Source: Methanomicrobium sp. W14 (GTDB taxonomy: Archaea; Halobacteriota; Methanomicrobia; Methanomicrobiales; Methanomicrobiaceae). Taken from it: a stretch of DNA of 64,000 nucleotides. The stretch is from assembly GCF_017875315.1 (NCBI RefSeq), contig NZ_JAGGMM010000001.1, forward strand, positions 496,001-560,000. The letters run 5' to 3'. The position numbers and the translations under genes are program-made. The first letter of the stretch is position 1; each line of letters opens with the position of its first letter. Below the pieces are notes generated by a model. That model was not told the origin of the DNA, did no database searches, and saw nothing but the letters and a program-made list of their open reading frames with translations. Below are positions 7,688 through 15,436 of this stretch, one piece after another.

Positions 7688-8366
7688 GGATTTCTACAGA
7701 GCCGGATGTTTCAACATAAGGCTGATATGAATCAATACCATGGTAACCGTATGGATATTGCCAGTAGCAATCATTCTTTGCATCATCTGCTGCATCTGCA
7801 ATCTTTTCACCGTCCTTTGCGTGTTCCCAAAACTGTTCAGACCAGTAACATGATTTCGATTCAATAATCGATTCATCTAAGCCTATACAAACATCGGCAC
7901 CTTTACCTACTGTCAGCCATGCTAAATTCCCGTGATACTGGCTGTCATGTGAAGAGTAGCATGCAAGATAAACGGCAAGTAAAACACCATCGAGAGCGTT
8001 TGCTCCATAATTTTCGATATAATACCTGCTATTTCCAGGTTGATGATTAGAATTATACTCCCCAATAATCAACGAATTGCTGCCAAATACAATGCCCCCA
8101 CCATTTACTCCATTGTCATATGAAAGTCCGTGACCGTTAAAGAAGAATATTGCATCATCCTCAAAATCGAAATATGCATCTGATGCGGGCCGATTTGTAT
8201 CAGAATAACCAGAGTATCCCATTGCTTCCTGATCATCTTCTGCATCTTCTGCCGTTGGAGTTGTATCCAAAGTACTGTCGGAGATATCATAATTATGTGC
8301 CGGATAAGCACTTGCAGAGCACACAATCAGCGATATCAAGCTTATTAAAAGAATAATTTTTTTCAT
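7653..8366 (-). CDS. Secreted clan CD (caspase/C25-like) peptidase-like protein, truncated by the IS
   Basis: From the ATG at 8366 the protein starts with a clear signal peptide (MKKIILLISLISLIVCSASA). The mature part contains AIFFFNGHG (His about residue 79) and, 57 residues later, LLAVYLACYSS (Cys about 136). A hydrophobic strand ending in HG followed by a hydrophobic strand ending in AC is the catalytic dyad arrangement of clan CD cysteine peptidases (caspases, gingipains, CHAT). Export suggests an extracellular or pseudoperiplasmic role. The native frame ends near residue 220 at 7704, where the IS right end begins; the last ~17 codons and stop are IS sequence. The native C-terminus is therefore missing. 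No activity is shown; a non-peptidase relative with the same fold is possible. Confidence 0.7.
   Translation of the reverse strand: MKKIILLISLISLIVCSASAYPAHNYDISDSTLDTTPTAEDAEDDQEAMGYSGYSDTNRPASDAYFDFEDDAIFFFNGHGLSYDNGVNGGGIVFGSNSLIIGEYNSNHQPGNSRYYIENYGANALDGVLLAVYLACYSSHDSQYHGNLAWLTVGKGADVCIGLDESIIESKSCYWSEQFWEHAKDGEKIADAADDAKNDCYWQYPYGYHGIDSYQPYVETSGSVEILNPFFLEAYCE
7687..7703 (-). repeat. Right terminal inverted repeat of the IS
   Basis: AGGATTTCTACAGAGCC, paired with 6724-6740. It begins inside the transposase stop codon. Confidence 0.95.
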
Positions 8367-8538
8367 AATTTTTACTTCCACTAGAATCTTTCATTTAGAC
8401 TCTATGAAGCAATATTTGATTCTCAGTGGGGACCTTATAAAATAAAAGGCAATAGTTCGGAAAAAAACGAATGATAATAATATCCAGACCTTTCCAGCAA
8501 TATTTTAGTATGAATTAATCCGGAAATTTATTCAAAAC

Positions 8539-9342
8539 TTAAGGAGCATCAGGACACATATAGCTGTTTTCACAGGTTATTTTTGGGATATCCGGAGCGT
8601 CACTTGCCTTCAAAACAAAATACACATATTCTCTGGGAATATTTTCAATATCACATTCATCGCAATTATCACAAATTTCAGACATCGTATATGTCTCATT
8701 ATTACCATCTATAAAAAAAGATGGCAAATATATAGTCAGAATCAGTTCAAATACCTCACCAGGTTCTGGCCTGAGCAGTTCTCCGGTAACTCTGTACTCC
8801 TTGTATTCTCCGGCAGGAAGATCAGTTACCTCGATATCTTCAACAGGAATCTCTCCTGCTGCTTCTTCATGATAATATCCCGTACTTAGATTAATTTCAA
8901 CGACAGTAAATGTCACATTATACAGGGCTTTACCGCAATCAATTCCCGCTCCATTATATGCAGAATAATCAATACTGAGATTATTTCCTTCAACGGATAT
9001 GTCAGGAGTATACCAGAGATCTTCATATAATTCGGGTTTTGAAATATCCTTACTGAAATAATTTCCTACAAACAGGGGTTTGCTCCATTTTTCCGGATCC
9101 TGAAGCTGAAATGAATCGTTTTCGATATAATATATAATAGTGGGAGTCATATTTTCAGTTCTGGGATTTGTAGAGTCTATAGCATATCCTGAGAACCAGT
9201 CTAGTCTGGTTGGTTCACTGGAGTAAACATGTGCTGATTCATAATGTGGGGCTGCAAAAATTATCAGATTCAATAAAACAAGAGTGATTGCCGCTGCAAC
9301 GATTGCCAACACTTTTACCGGTTTTGAAATTTTTTTATCCAT
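8539..9342 (-). CDS. Membrane-anchored extracytoplasmic protein, unknown function
   Basis: The 267-residue protein has an N-terminal lysine-rich segment followed by one hydrophobic helix (VKVLAIVAAAITLVLLNLIIF), a signal anchor or signal peptide. A polar, acidic extracytoplasmic domain with Asn-x-Thr/Ser sites and a Cys-rich patch near the C-terminus (EICDNCDECDIENI) follows. I do not recognise a family. It is transcribed in the same direction as the truncated clan CD gene, 170 bp upstream of it, and shares its low GC and acidic, exported character, so the two may work at the cell surface together. Confidence 0.65.
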   Translation of the reverse strand: MDKKISKPVKVLAIVAAAITLVLLNLIIFAAPHYESAHVYSSEPTRLDWFSGYAIDSTNPRTENMTPTIIYYIENDSFQLQDPEKWSKPLFVGNYFSKDISKPELYEDLWYTPDISVEGNNLSIDYSAYNGAGIDCGKALYNVTFTVVEINLSTGYYHEEAAGEIPVEDIEVTDLPAGEYKEYRVTGELLRPEPGEVFELILTIYLPSFFIDGNNETYTMSEICDNCDECDIENIPREYVYFVLKASDAPDIPKITCENSYMCPDAP

Positions 9343-9453
9343 ATATCTGCTAAAACCCCAAGGAACAATACTAAGATAGTTGTTTTAAAAAAAGAACATA
9401 TAAATTACTATGCAATGATTCGGAAAAAAACAAACAGTTCTTAAAAAAATAAG

Positions 9454-9681
9454 TTAAAAGTCCTCCTGCTTATTTTCTTCAACGGGCTTTTGAGGCAGTG
9501 TCGGGATGAAAAAATCTGTATGATCGATTTTTCGGTCACCGACAAACTCAAAGCCGTATTCGGTTTCCAGCAGTTTTTTTGTCATTTCTTTTCCGCCTTT
9601 TATTCCAAGCTGACCGGCGAGCGGTGCAAGGGTTTTCTGTTACCAGCTTTCAAAGTCCTGGAGCTGTGCAACGACGGTCAT
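9454..9681 (-). pseudogene. Small gene with an early in-frame stop, coupled to an RHH gene
   Basis: An ATG at 9681 overlaps the stop of the upstream ribbon-helix-helix gene as ATGA. It has a perfect GGAGG ribosome binding site 7 nt before it. The frame reads MTVVAQLQDFESW, then TAA, then continues open for 61 more codons (QKTLAPLAGQLGIKGGKEMT to ENKQEDF) to a second stop. One C-to-T change (CAA to TAA) would explain the interruption. The overlap suggests a two-gene operon in which the second protein, about 75 residues, was inactivated. Family unknown. Confidence 0.5.
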
Positions 9682-9833
9682 ACGGAAGCCTCCGCAGCAG
9701 TCATATGAGGTTTCAGGATGTTCCTGATAACTTTCGATCTTTCGCATCCTTCACGTGCCGCAATCGCATCGAGGGCTGAAACCCATGATGCAGGCAGACG
9801 AAAGGATATTTTTGTCATTTTCGTGGTGGTCAT
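9678..9833 (-). CDS. Ribbon-helix-helix (CopG/Arc-type) DNA-binding protein
   Basis: A 51-residue protein (MTTTKMTKISFRLPASWVSAL to KPHMTAAEASV). A basic beta strand (KISFRLP) is followed by two helices (SWVSALDAIAAREG and SKVIRNILKPHM), the compact RHH fold that dimerises to bind operator DNA. The ATG at 9833 has GAGGT about 10 nt upstream. Longer frames begin without a ribosome binding site. Its stop overlaps the start of a now-broken partner gene. Such pairs are typical of antitoxin or copy-control regulators. It is divergent from two further RHH genes at 9945. Confidence 0.75.
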   Translation of the reverse strand: MTTTKMTKISFRLPASWVSALDAIAAREGCERSKVIRNILKPHMTAAEASV

Positions 9834-9944
9834 ATTGTCCGACCTCGTAGCATAATTAGGCACATCTACATAAATATCTTGTCCTACAATAGAGTATTAT
9901 TAAGCACATAAACTATTATTTTTTTAATGGTATTTTTTATTAGA

Positions 9945-10220
9945 ATGGTCAAGATTAGCGAAAAGGAAAAAGTCAGTGTCAGGATCAATGCTGATTATAT
10001 CAAAATACTAGATAAATTAGCAATTGAAAATGATAGAGACCGTTCTGGAGAAATTAATCACGCAATAAAATTTTATTTGGATTTTGCACACGAGGCTTGC
10101 AAAAAAGGTATGAGTGCTGAAGAATTGCATCAATGGCTATACAAAGAAGTTGAAGAGCTGTCTAAGAAGTATGATCGGCTTGAAGAAATTGTTGAGAAGA
10201 TAGCTGATAAAAAATCTTAA
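9945..10220 (+). CDS. Ribbon-helix-helix regulator, first of a tandem pair
   Basis: About 91 residues from the ATG at 9945. The frame also contains an ATG at 9927, and neither has a clear ribosome binding site, so a leaderless transcript is possible. The N-terminal strand KVSVRINADYIKILDKLA plus RDRSGEINHAIKFYLDFA forms an RHH domain. The C-terminal ~40 residues are a charged predicted coiled coil (EELSKKYDRLEEIVEKIADKK). It shares most residues with the next gene, so the two arose by tandem duplication. RHH proteins of this size usually repress their own operon, here the nuclease gene downstream. Confidence 0.75.
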   Translation: MVKISEKEKVSVRINADYIKILDKLAIENDRDRSGEINHAIKFYLDFAHEACKKGMSAEELHQWLYKEVEELSKKYDRLEEIVEKIADKKS

Positions 10221-10224
10221 TGAA

Positions 10225-10509
10225 ATGGCTCGTAAACCCCGCGAAGAAGATTATACCAAGATTAGTGTGCGTGTTGCTAATAAATCATTGAATATAATTG
10301 ATGAATTAGCAGTCGAAAACGAAAGAGACAGATCCGGAGAGATAAACGTCGCACTTAAGTTTTACACGCGCTTTGCTTCGCAGGCTCAGAAGAAAGGTAT
10401 GTCGGTTGATGAGCTTCAGGGATGGTTATTCAAAGAGGTTATTGATTTATCGGAAAAATACGATCAGCTTGAGGATCTTGTCAATAAGATGAAATCAGAA
10501 AAGGAATAA
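10225..10509 (+). CDS. Ribbon-helix-helix regulator, second of a tandem pair
   Basis: 94 residues. The paralogue of the preceding gene: KISVRVANKSLNIIDELA, then NERDRSGEINVALKFYTRFA, then a coiled-coil tail LSEKYDQLEDLVNKM. It begins 4 nt after the preceding stop, so they are co-transcribed and could form a heterodimer. It ends 25 nt before the nuclease-like gene. Antitoxin or transcription repressor roles fit the context, but nothing in the sequence distinguishes them. Confidence 0.75.
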   Translation: MARKPREEDYTKISVRVANKSLNIIDELAVENERDRSGEINVALKFYTRFASQAQKKGMSVDELQGWLFKEVIDLSEKYDQLEDLVNKMKSEKE

Positions 10510-10534
10510 ATCTTTTTGGGTTATGGGTTAAGTA

Positions 10535-11869
10535 ATGGCAAATACAAAAAAAATAACGATAATTAGTGATGATCTATATCATCCACGCAATCGAAGATAC
10601 TCAAAATCCAAATATTACGATATATTAAAAATAATCAATCCATTGTCAAAAGAAAACATCTTTGATTCGGATTTTATAATAATTGACATTGAAAATTTTT
10701 TCAAATCATATGGATATTTACTTAATGATTTCATCTCAGAAGGATCATTTTATAGTTACTCTATACGAAATAGTTGTTTTCCGCAAATAAATCAGGATTT
10801 TAAAGAAATTCTTCAAAGTAAAAAAAGCATCTATTTTATTACATGGGAAGAATCACCATTAAACCGAAATATTCCGATAGATTCCGTTTCAATGATTTTG
10901 CCGTTTGATATATACATATCAGATTATACTGGAAAAGAAGTACAGTGCATAAATCAAAAATATCAGGATTTTTACAAAAAATTGAAGGATTTTTTTAAAT
11001 ATCGGGCTTATTACAGTAACCTGCCTCAACAAAACGAAAAAACAACCGTATCAGAAATATTCTGCATAGAAAATAATCCAAATAGAATTCTTGGATTTGA
11101 ATGGAGCGAGGGGTCTGGAAAAATTGTATTTCTTCCATATTTAGATTTGGATTCAGAAGCATTGGATATTTTAATAGAAGCAATAACTGAATTAGAAAAT
11201 CCTGAGAAACGTGAATATTTTCTGCCCGAATGGAGTAACAATTATAAGATACCCTCTGAAAAAGAAACGTCTCAGGAAATAGAAAAATTAAATAAAGAAC
11301 TTGAGAAAATCGACAAGGACATTTCTGGTAAGAATCAGAGGCTTTTGGAATTGCAAAATATGAAAGCTCTGTTTTCAGGTGATGGTATACCACTAGAGGA
11401 ACAGTGCCTTAAAGTGTTTTTAGAGCTTGGATTTAAACAAATACCTGGAAAGAAAAATCGCAGTGACCTGATATTATCTTACGGCGATAAATTTGCAGTA
11501 GTTGAAATAAAGGGGCTTTCGAAAAGTGCTGCTGAGAAGAATTCTGCCCAGTTGGAAAAATGGGTTTCAGAATTTATTTATGAGCATGGGAATAAAAATC
11601 TAAAGGGAATTTTAGTAGTAAATGGCTATAAAGATACTCACTTAGAGCAAAGAAATCAGCCCGTATTTCCTCATTCTATGGTTGAATTTTCCAAAAAAAG
11701 AGATCACTGCCTGATTAGTGGTCTTCAATTTGCCTGTATATATTTTGACATTCTTAAAAATCCTGAAAAAAAGCCTGAAATAGTGGAAAAAATTTTTGAC
11801 ACCATTGGTGTTTTTGAAGGTTACGAAAATTGGAAAGATTATATTGAGTATATTCCAGAGAAATTATGA
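10535..11869 (+). CDS. PD-(D/E)XK nuclease-like protein with N-terminal Rossmann-like domain and coiled coil
   Basis: 444 residues in three parts. Residues 1-230 are alternating alpha/beta with FDSDFIIIDIENF and EGSGKIVFLPYLD, like a glutamine-amidotransferase or Rossmann fold without visible catalytic residues. Residues 244-275 are a charged coiled coil. Residues 285-400 carry the PD-(D/E)XK pattern: a Glu on a helix (LEEQCLKVFLELGF), D311 in RSDLIL, and E324-x-K326 in AVVEIKG, then KGILVVNGYKD. This is the core of restriction-type and Holliday-type nucleases. It follows two RHH regulators within 25 nt, so a regulated effector is likely. Target (DNA, RNA, self or invader) unknown. AT-rich codon use. 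Confidence 0.7.
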   Translation: MANTKKITIISDDLYHPRNRRYSKSKYYDILKIINPLSKENIFDSDFIIIDIENFFKSYGYLLNDFISEGSFYSYSIRNSCFPQINQDFKEILQSKKSIYFITWEESPLNRNIPIDSVSMILPFDIYISDYTGKEVQCINQKYQDFYKKLKDFFKYRAYYSNLPQQNEKTTVSEIFCIENNPNRILGFEWSEGSGKIVFLPYLDLDSEALDILIEAITELENPEKREYFLPEWSNNYKIPSEKETSQEIEKLNKELEKIDKDISGKNQRLLELQNMKALFSGDGIPLEEQCLKVFLELGFKQIPGKKNRSDLILSYGDKFAVVEIKGLSKSAAEKNSAQLEKWVSEFIYEHGNKNLKGILVVNGYKDTHLEQRNQPVFPHSMVEFSKKRDHCLISGLQFACIYFDILKNPEKKPEIVEKIFDTIGVFEGYENWKDYIEYIPEKL

Positions 11870-11890
11870 AAGTCAAATGAAAAAATTTAT

Positions 11891-11929
11891 TCTGTCGGAC
11901 GTCCAGCAATTATTAGTCATATATAAAAA
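11891..11929 (+). promoter_or_regulatory. Promoter with TCTGTCGGAC element upstream of the PIN gene
   Basis: TCTGTCGGAC at 11891-11900 is followed by a TATA box (TATATAAAA at 11920-11928), about 30 nt before the TTG start at 11960. The same ten bases occur at 13454-13463 before another TATA box. GTCGGAC also overlaps the 5' leader of the RHH gene at 9833. A shared operator for an RHH protein is a reasonable guess. Confidence 0.4.
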
Positions 11930-11959
11930 CATATGATAGATTAAAAGAGGGATGTCTAA

Positions 11960-13249
11960 TTGGAGACTAAATTTTTTGAATATTACAAATATCCTGATAA
12001 AAGATTAGATCAGATCTGGGATAATTGCATATTTGTTTTTGATACAAATGTGCTTTTGAATTTCCATGTATATAATCAACAAACTGTAAAAGAATTTTTG
12101 AAAGATTTCAAATTAAAACCAGATAGATTTTGGATACCTTACCACGTAGGAAAAGAATATCACAATCATTTGTATTGCATAATATTAGAGCAAATTGTAG
12201 CTTACCAAGATATTTCATCAAAACTAGAAGAGTCAAAACAGAAAGTAATTGATTTTTGCAATAAATACAGCAAGCATCCCTATTTGAAATTAGAAAAGAA
12301 TATCCAAAAAATAGAATCTGCATATGATTCCTGTTTAGAAGCACTAAAGAAATGTGAAGAGGAAAATCCTTCAGGAGTTAATGAAACAGAAGTAACAGGA
12401 ATTATAAAAAAATTTTTTTCAGGCAGAGTTGGTGATAAATTATCTGATGATGAAATTGAAAAAATAGAAAAAGAAGGTGAAATAAGATACTCTAAAAAGA
12501 TTCCTCCGGGCTTTGAGGATAATTCTAAAAATGAAAATAAATTTGGAGATTTAATAATCTGGAATGAAATAATTAAATATTCTCAAGAAATTCAAAAACC
12601 TGTAATATTTATTACTGAAGACAGGAAAGATGATTTTTGGTTTAATATAAGTGGAAGAACGATAGGTCCTGCTCCCTCTTTATTAAGAGAGTTTTATGAA
12701 AAAACAGGGCAATATTATTATCAATATAGATTTGATCGGTTTTTAGAGTTTTATCATGAAAAATATGGAGTCAAAACAGATAAATTGATACTTGAAGTTC
12801 AGGACTTAAATAAAAAGAAAGAAGAAAGCGACAAGGAAAAAATTGAAGATTATAATATAGATTATAAATTTGATTCTTTCAAGAATCTAAGACATAATAT
12901 AAACGAAGATTCGCCCCAAAAAGGGAATAAATTTGATCCTTATTTCTCATATAATTCTTCAAGAGAGATTGAATTTCAGCGGAATATTCTTTATTCAGAA
13001 TTAAAAAAATTAGAATCTGATCTTGTGATTTACAGTGATATAATATCAAATGGATTTAAACAACTAGATAAAATTAGTCCCAGCGATTCTATGTATAAAA
13101 AAATTATTTTACAAATAGAATATATGAATAAACAGACATATACTACAAGGGATAAGATATCCCGTATAAAATCCCAGTTATCCAAATTTGATGAATCCAA
13201 ATGGTGCAATCAACGTAATAACTACAATAATGATACCAAAGATTATTAA
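11960..13249 (+). CDS. PIN-like (DUF4935/PIN_8-type) nuclease
   Basis: 429 residues from a TTG start with AGAGGG 9-10 nt upstream. The N-terminal IFVFDTNVLLNFH carries the first PIN-domain acid (D28). E66 lies in GKEYHNH, D197 in NKFGDLIIWNEII, and further acids follow in FITEDRKDDFW (about 219-225). This order of four acidic sites around a long helical insert is typical of the PIN_8 (DUF4935) family of predicted ribonucleases, which often occurs in defence islands. The C-terminal ~170 residues are a charged helical region. A good promoter precedes it, so it is transcribed separately from the RHH-nuclease operon. Cellular target unknown. Confidence 0.8.
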   Translation: METKFFEYYKYPDKRLDQIWDNCIFVFDTNVLLNFHVYNQQTVKEFLKDFKLKPDRFWIPYHVGKEYHNHLYCIILEQIVAYQDISSKLEESKQKVIDFCNKYSKHPYLKLEKNIQKIESAYDSCLEALKKCEEENPSGVNETEVTGIIKKFFSGRVGDKLSDDEIEKIEKEGEIRYSKKIPPGFEDNSKNENKFGDLIIWNEIIKYSQEIQKPVIFITEDRKDDFWFNISGRTIGPAPSLLREFYEKTGQYYYQYRFDRFLEFYHEKYGVKTDKLILEVQDLNKKKEESDKEKIEDYNIDYKFDSFKNLRHNINEDSPQKGNKFDPYFSYNSSREIEFQRNILYSELKKLESDLVIYSDIISNGFKQLDKISPSDSMYKKIILQIEYMNKQTYTTRDKISRIKSQLSKFDESKWCNQRNNYNNDTKDY

Positions 13250-13574
13250 ATCTTTATAAAATGAAGTTTTTATACCATCTATTCCCTAAGTTCTCACATT
13301 TTTGACTTGATCAATATAATGTAGTATTCTTTTTTGAGACGATAAATAGGGATATCTATGGGAAATAACTCCCCCTAAAAAGAATTGACAGACAAGAAGA
13401 ATACTTTTCATCTAATTTTTTTAAAATCCTAATGTTATGAAAACGTTTATTTTCTGTCGGACAAATAAAAATACTATATAAAATGCAGGTCTTGAAAATC
13501 CGGGGAGATTGGGATTTTGACCTGAAATAAAATGAGAAGACTTTTGTCTTAATATTAAATGCGGGGATAATATT
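13250..13574. promoter_or_regulatory. Long leader with TCTGTCGGAC element and TATA box
   Basis: Mostly non-coding. TCTGTCGGAC lies at 13454-13463 and a TATA box (TATATAAAA) at 13476-13484, about 90 nt before the TTG at 13575, so a long 5' leader is predicted. The rest is AT-rich with no recognisable RNA or gene. Opposite-strand open frames here look like chance. Confidence 0.4.
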
Positions 13575-14855
13575 TTGACGGATAATTCTAAGGATGATTT
13601 GGAAAATAAAACACTTAATTGCTGTAATATTAATCATTCAGAATGTGTATATAGCGAAGATCTATTCTTCAAGTTCATCTCTAAGGAGAAGGATGCACTT
13701 AAAATTGAAATAAACCAGTTAAAACAAGGACAGATAGCTCTTCTGACAGGAACAATCTCTGCAGTGGCTTTAATATTTACTTTTCTTTTCAATTTTTACT
13801 TAGTGATAGACAGTAAATTCTATGCGTATTACATGTTTCTGCCTTTATTGGTTCTAATACCTTCTGAAGTTATATTTTTCCATAAAGGTTATGAAATCAA
13901 TGAAAAAACAGCATATATTCAGTTAATTAACAAAAAAACTTTGAATCATTATTTTTTTAAAGGTTACCAGGGATATGAAAATTATAAACCTGATTTTGAC
14001 TCGGAAAACATTAATTTAAAATCTACAAAGAGAAAAAAAAGCAAAGCAGAGTCTATATGTGAAATATTCTTTGCAAATATCGGGAATAGATTTTGGAGCA
14101 TGGCTTTCTGGGCTTATACAGGATTGATAATTATTAATTTTATAGTACCTATACATCTTCTGAATTCAGATAGTGTAACTGAAATAGATCCAGTGTGGGT
14201 TTATTTTACTGATATCTTATCAATAGGTATTATTATACCATACATAATAGGCAAATCATACAGTAGATCAAAAAATTACTGGAAAAGATACGGCTTATGT
14301 GTATATTCAGCCGTAATTATGCTACCTTTTATGAGTTTGTTCACATATTACGTTATATCAGGCATTATTATCCACAATACAGACGAAATTCTCAAAACTT
14401 CATCATTGCTAATTACGCTCATGCCTTATTTAATAATAGGATTATTAATTTTTTCAGTATATATAATCGCGACTGGAATCTCAAGTTTTTACGATGAAAA
14501 CTCAATGCTCTGTAAAAACAAAACCGAGATATTACCCTTAGTTATAACAATGATATCTATATTTATATTTGCAGGACTCATTTCTGCGTCATTCTCAGCC
14601 ATTGGAACACTAATATCTTATATCGTCATTCTTGTATCATTTGCTATGATTATATTCAGCTTTTCAGAAGCATGGAATCTAAAATTTGGGAATAAATCAA
14701 TACCACAATTAGAGAGCAAATGGGAAATATTTGTGAATAATTATACTTCAGAGATGACCAAATTTAAAGACGAAACAAGAAAATATGACAATAGAAAGGA
14801 AAATGATGAAGTGGAATTTGAAGCGATAAAAATTATACCTGTTGAAAAAGAATAA
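13575..14855 (+). CDS. Multi-pass membrane protein, unknown function
   Basis: About 426 residues from a TTG start after GGGGATAATATT. An N-terminal soluble segment of about 60 residues contains CCNINHSEC. A first pair of hydrophobic helices (about 55-100) is followed by a basic cytoplasmic loop (KSTKRKKSKAE), then about six more helices up to residue 380, and a charged C-terminal tail. I do not recognise a transporter signature. It sits next to predicted nucleases and shares their upstream TCTGTCGGAC element. A membrane effector or sensor is therefore plausible, but this is inference from position only. Confidence 0.6.
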   Translation: MTDNSKDDLENKTLNCCNINHSECVYSEDLFFKFISKEKDALKIEINQLKQGQIALLTGTISAVALIFTFLFNFYLVIDSKFYAYYMFLPLLVLIPSEVIFFHKGYEINEKTAYIQLINKKTLNHYFFKGYQGYENYKPDFDSENINLKSTKRKKSKAESICEIFFANIGNRFWSMAFWAYTGLIIINFIVPIHLLNSDSVTEIDPVWVYFTDILSIGIIIPYIIGKSYSRSKNYWKRYGLCVYSAVIMLPFMSLFTYYVISGIIIHNTDEILKTSSLLITLMPYLIIGLLIFSVYIIATGISSFYDENSMLCKNKTEILPLVITMISIFIFAGLISASFSAIGTLISYIVILVSFAMIIFSFSEAWNLKFGNKSIPQLESKWEIFVNNYTSEMTKFKDETRKYDNRKENDEVEFEAIKIIPVEKE

Positions 14856-14862
14856 ATTATTT

Positions 14863-15360
14863 TTAATGAAACGCTTTAGTTTTTTTAATTGATTCAATAA
14901 TATCAGGCAATTTTAGTTTAGATTTGCTTAATAAGGACCTTTTATGTATCTTCGTGATTTTTTCAGCTTGTTCCCAGCTCTTTGTTTTATTGTATACGAA
15001 AATTACTGTCGCAATTACTTCAAGCCATTCATATTCATCTAATCCAATCCCTTCAGGAGGTTTTAGAAGAGGTTTAATTCTGTCTAAACTTTCACAGTCT
15101 CCCCGATTAAGTTTATACTCTTCATATGAACGGTCTCCAACATTTATCGCGACCTGAGCACTATAATAACGATCAGCTAATTGAGGACTATATGGGCCTA
15201 AGTGGTAAAGATTGAAATTATAATTCCCAATATCTACACCTGCACATTGACCGATAAGTACTAACTTTTGAATTTTTACTCTATCTTTGAGTTCATTAAT
15301 TTTTAGTTCTTCGCCTAATGCACTCAAGTAACTCATTAAATCTATATCTCTAAGATCCAT
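14863..15360 (-). CDS. Panacea/DUF4065-like protein
   Basis: 165 residues, with a strong ribosome binding site (GGGGGTGA) before the ATG. The segment DRVKIQKLVLIGQCAG to YNFNLYHLGPYSPQLADRYY matches the pattern (R)xKLQKLxYL...Y.F..Y.yGPYS..L of the Panacea (DUF4065/SocA-like) domain, common in antitoxins and phage-linked proteins. The remainder is helical and ends KKTKAFH. It converges on the membrane protein gene with only 7 nt between stops. If it is an antitoxin, the toxin is not obvious; the membrane protein or PIN nuclease are candidates. Confidence 0.55.
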   Translation of the reverse strand: MDLRDIDLMSYLSALGEELKINELKDRVKIQKLVLIGQCAGVDIGNYNFNLYHLGPYSPQLADRYYSAQVAINVGDRSYEEYKLNRGDCESLDRIKPLLKPPEGIGLDEYEWLEVIATVIFVYNKTKSWEQAEKITKIHKRSLLSKSKLKLPDIIESIKKTKAFH

Positions 15361-15436
15361 AATTTCACCCCCTCAATTATGATCTAAATAATAATTTCTT
15401 TGTCATCTACTCTGTCCATCTTATTATATTTAATAT

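Larger units (their letters stand above)
6724..7703 (+). mobile_element. Complete IS5-like insertion sequence, 980 bp
   Basis: The element is bounded by perfect 17-bp terminal inverted repeats, GGCTCTGTAGAAATCCT at 6724-6740 and its complement at 7687-7703, and carries one full-length transposase gene. The transposase stop codon overlaps the right repeat. No target-site duplication is evident: flanks read ATTT on the left and GGAT on the right. This may be because the left neighbour is another IS relic and an adjacent deletion or rearrangement occurred. The right end cuts the secreted clan CD gene. The diverged copies at 157-563 and 6397-6707 show that the family has been active here more than once. 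Confidence 0.9.
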
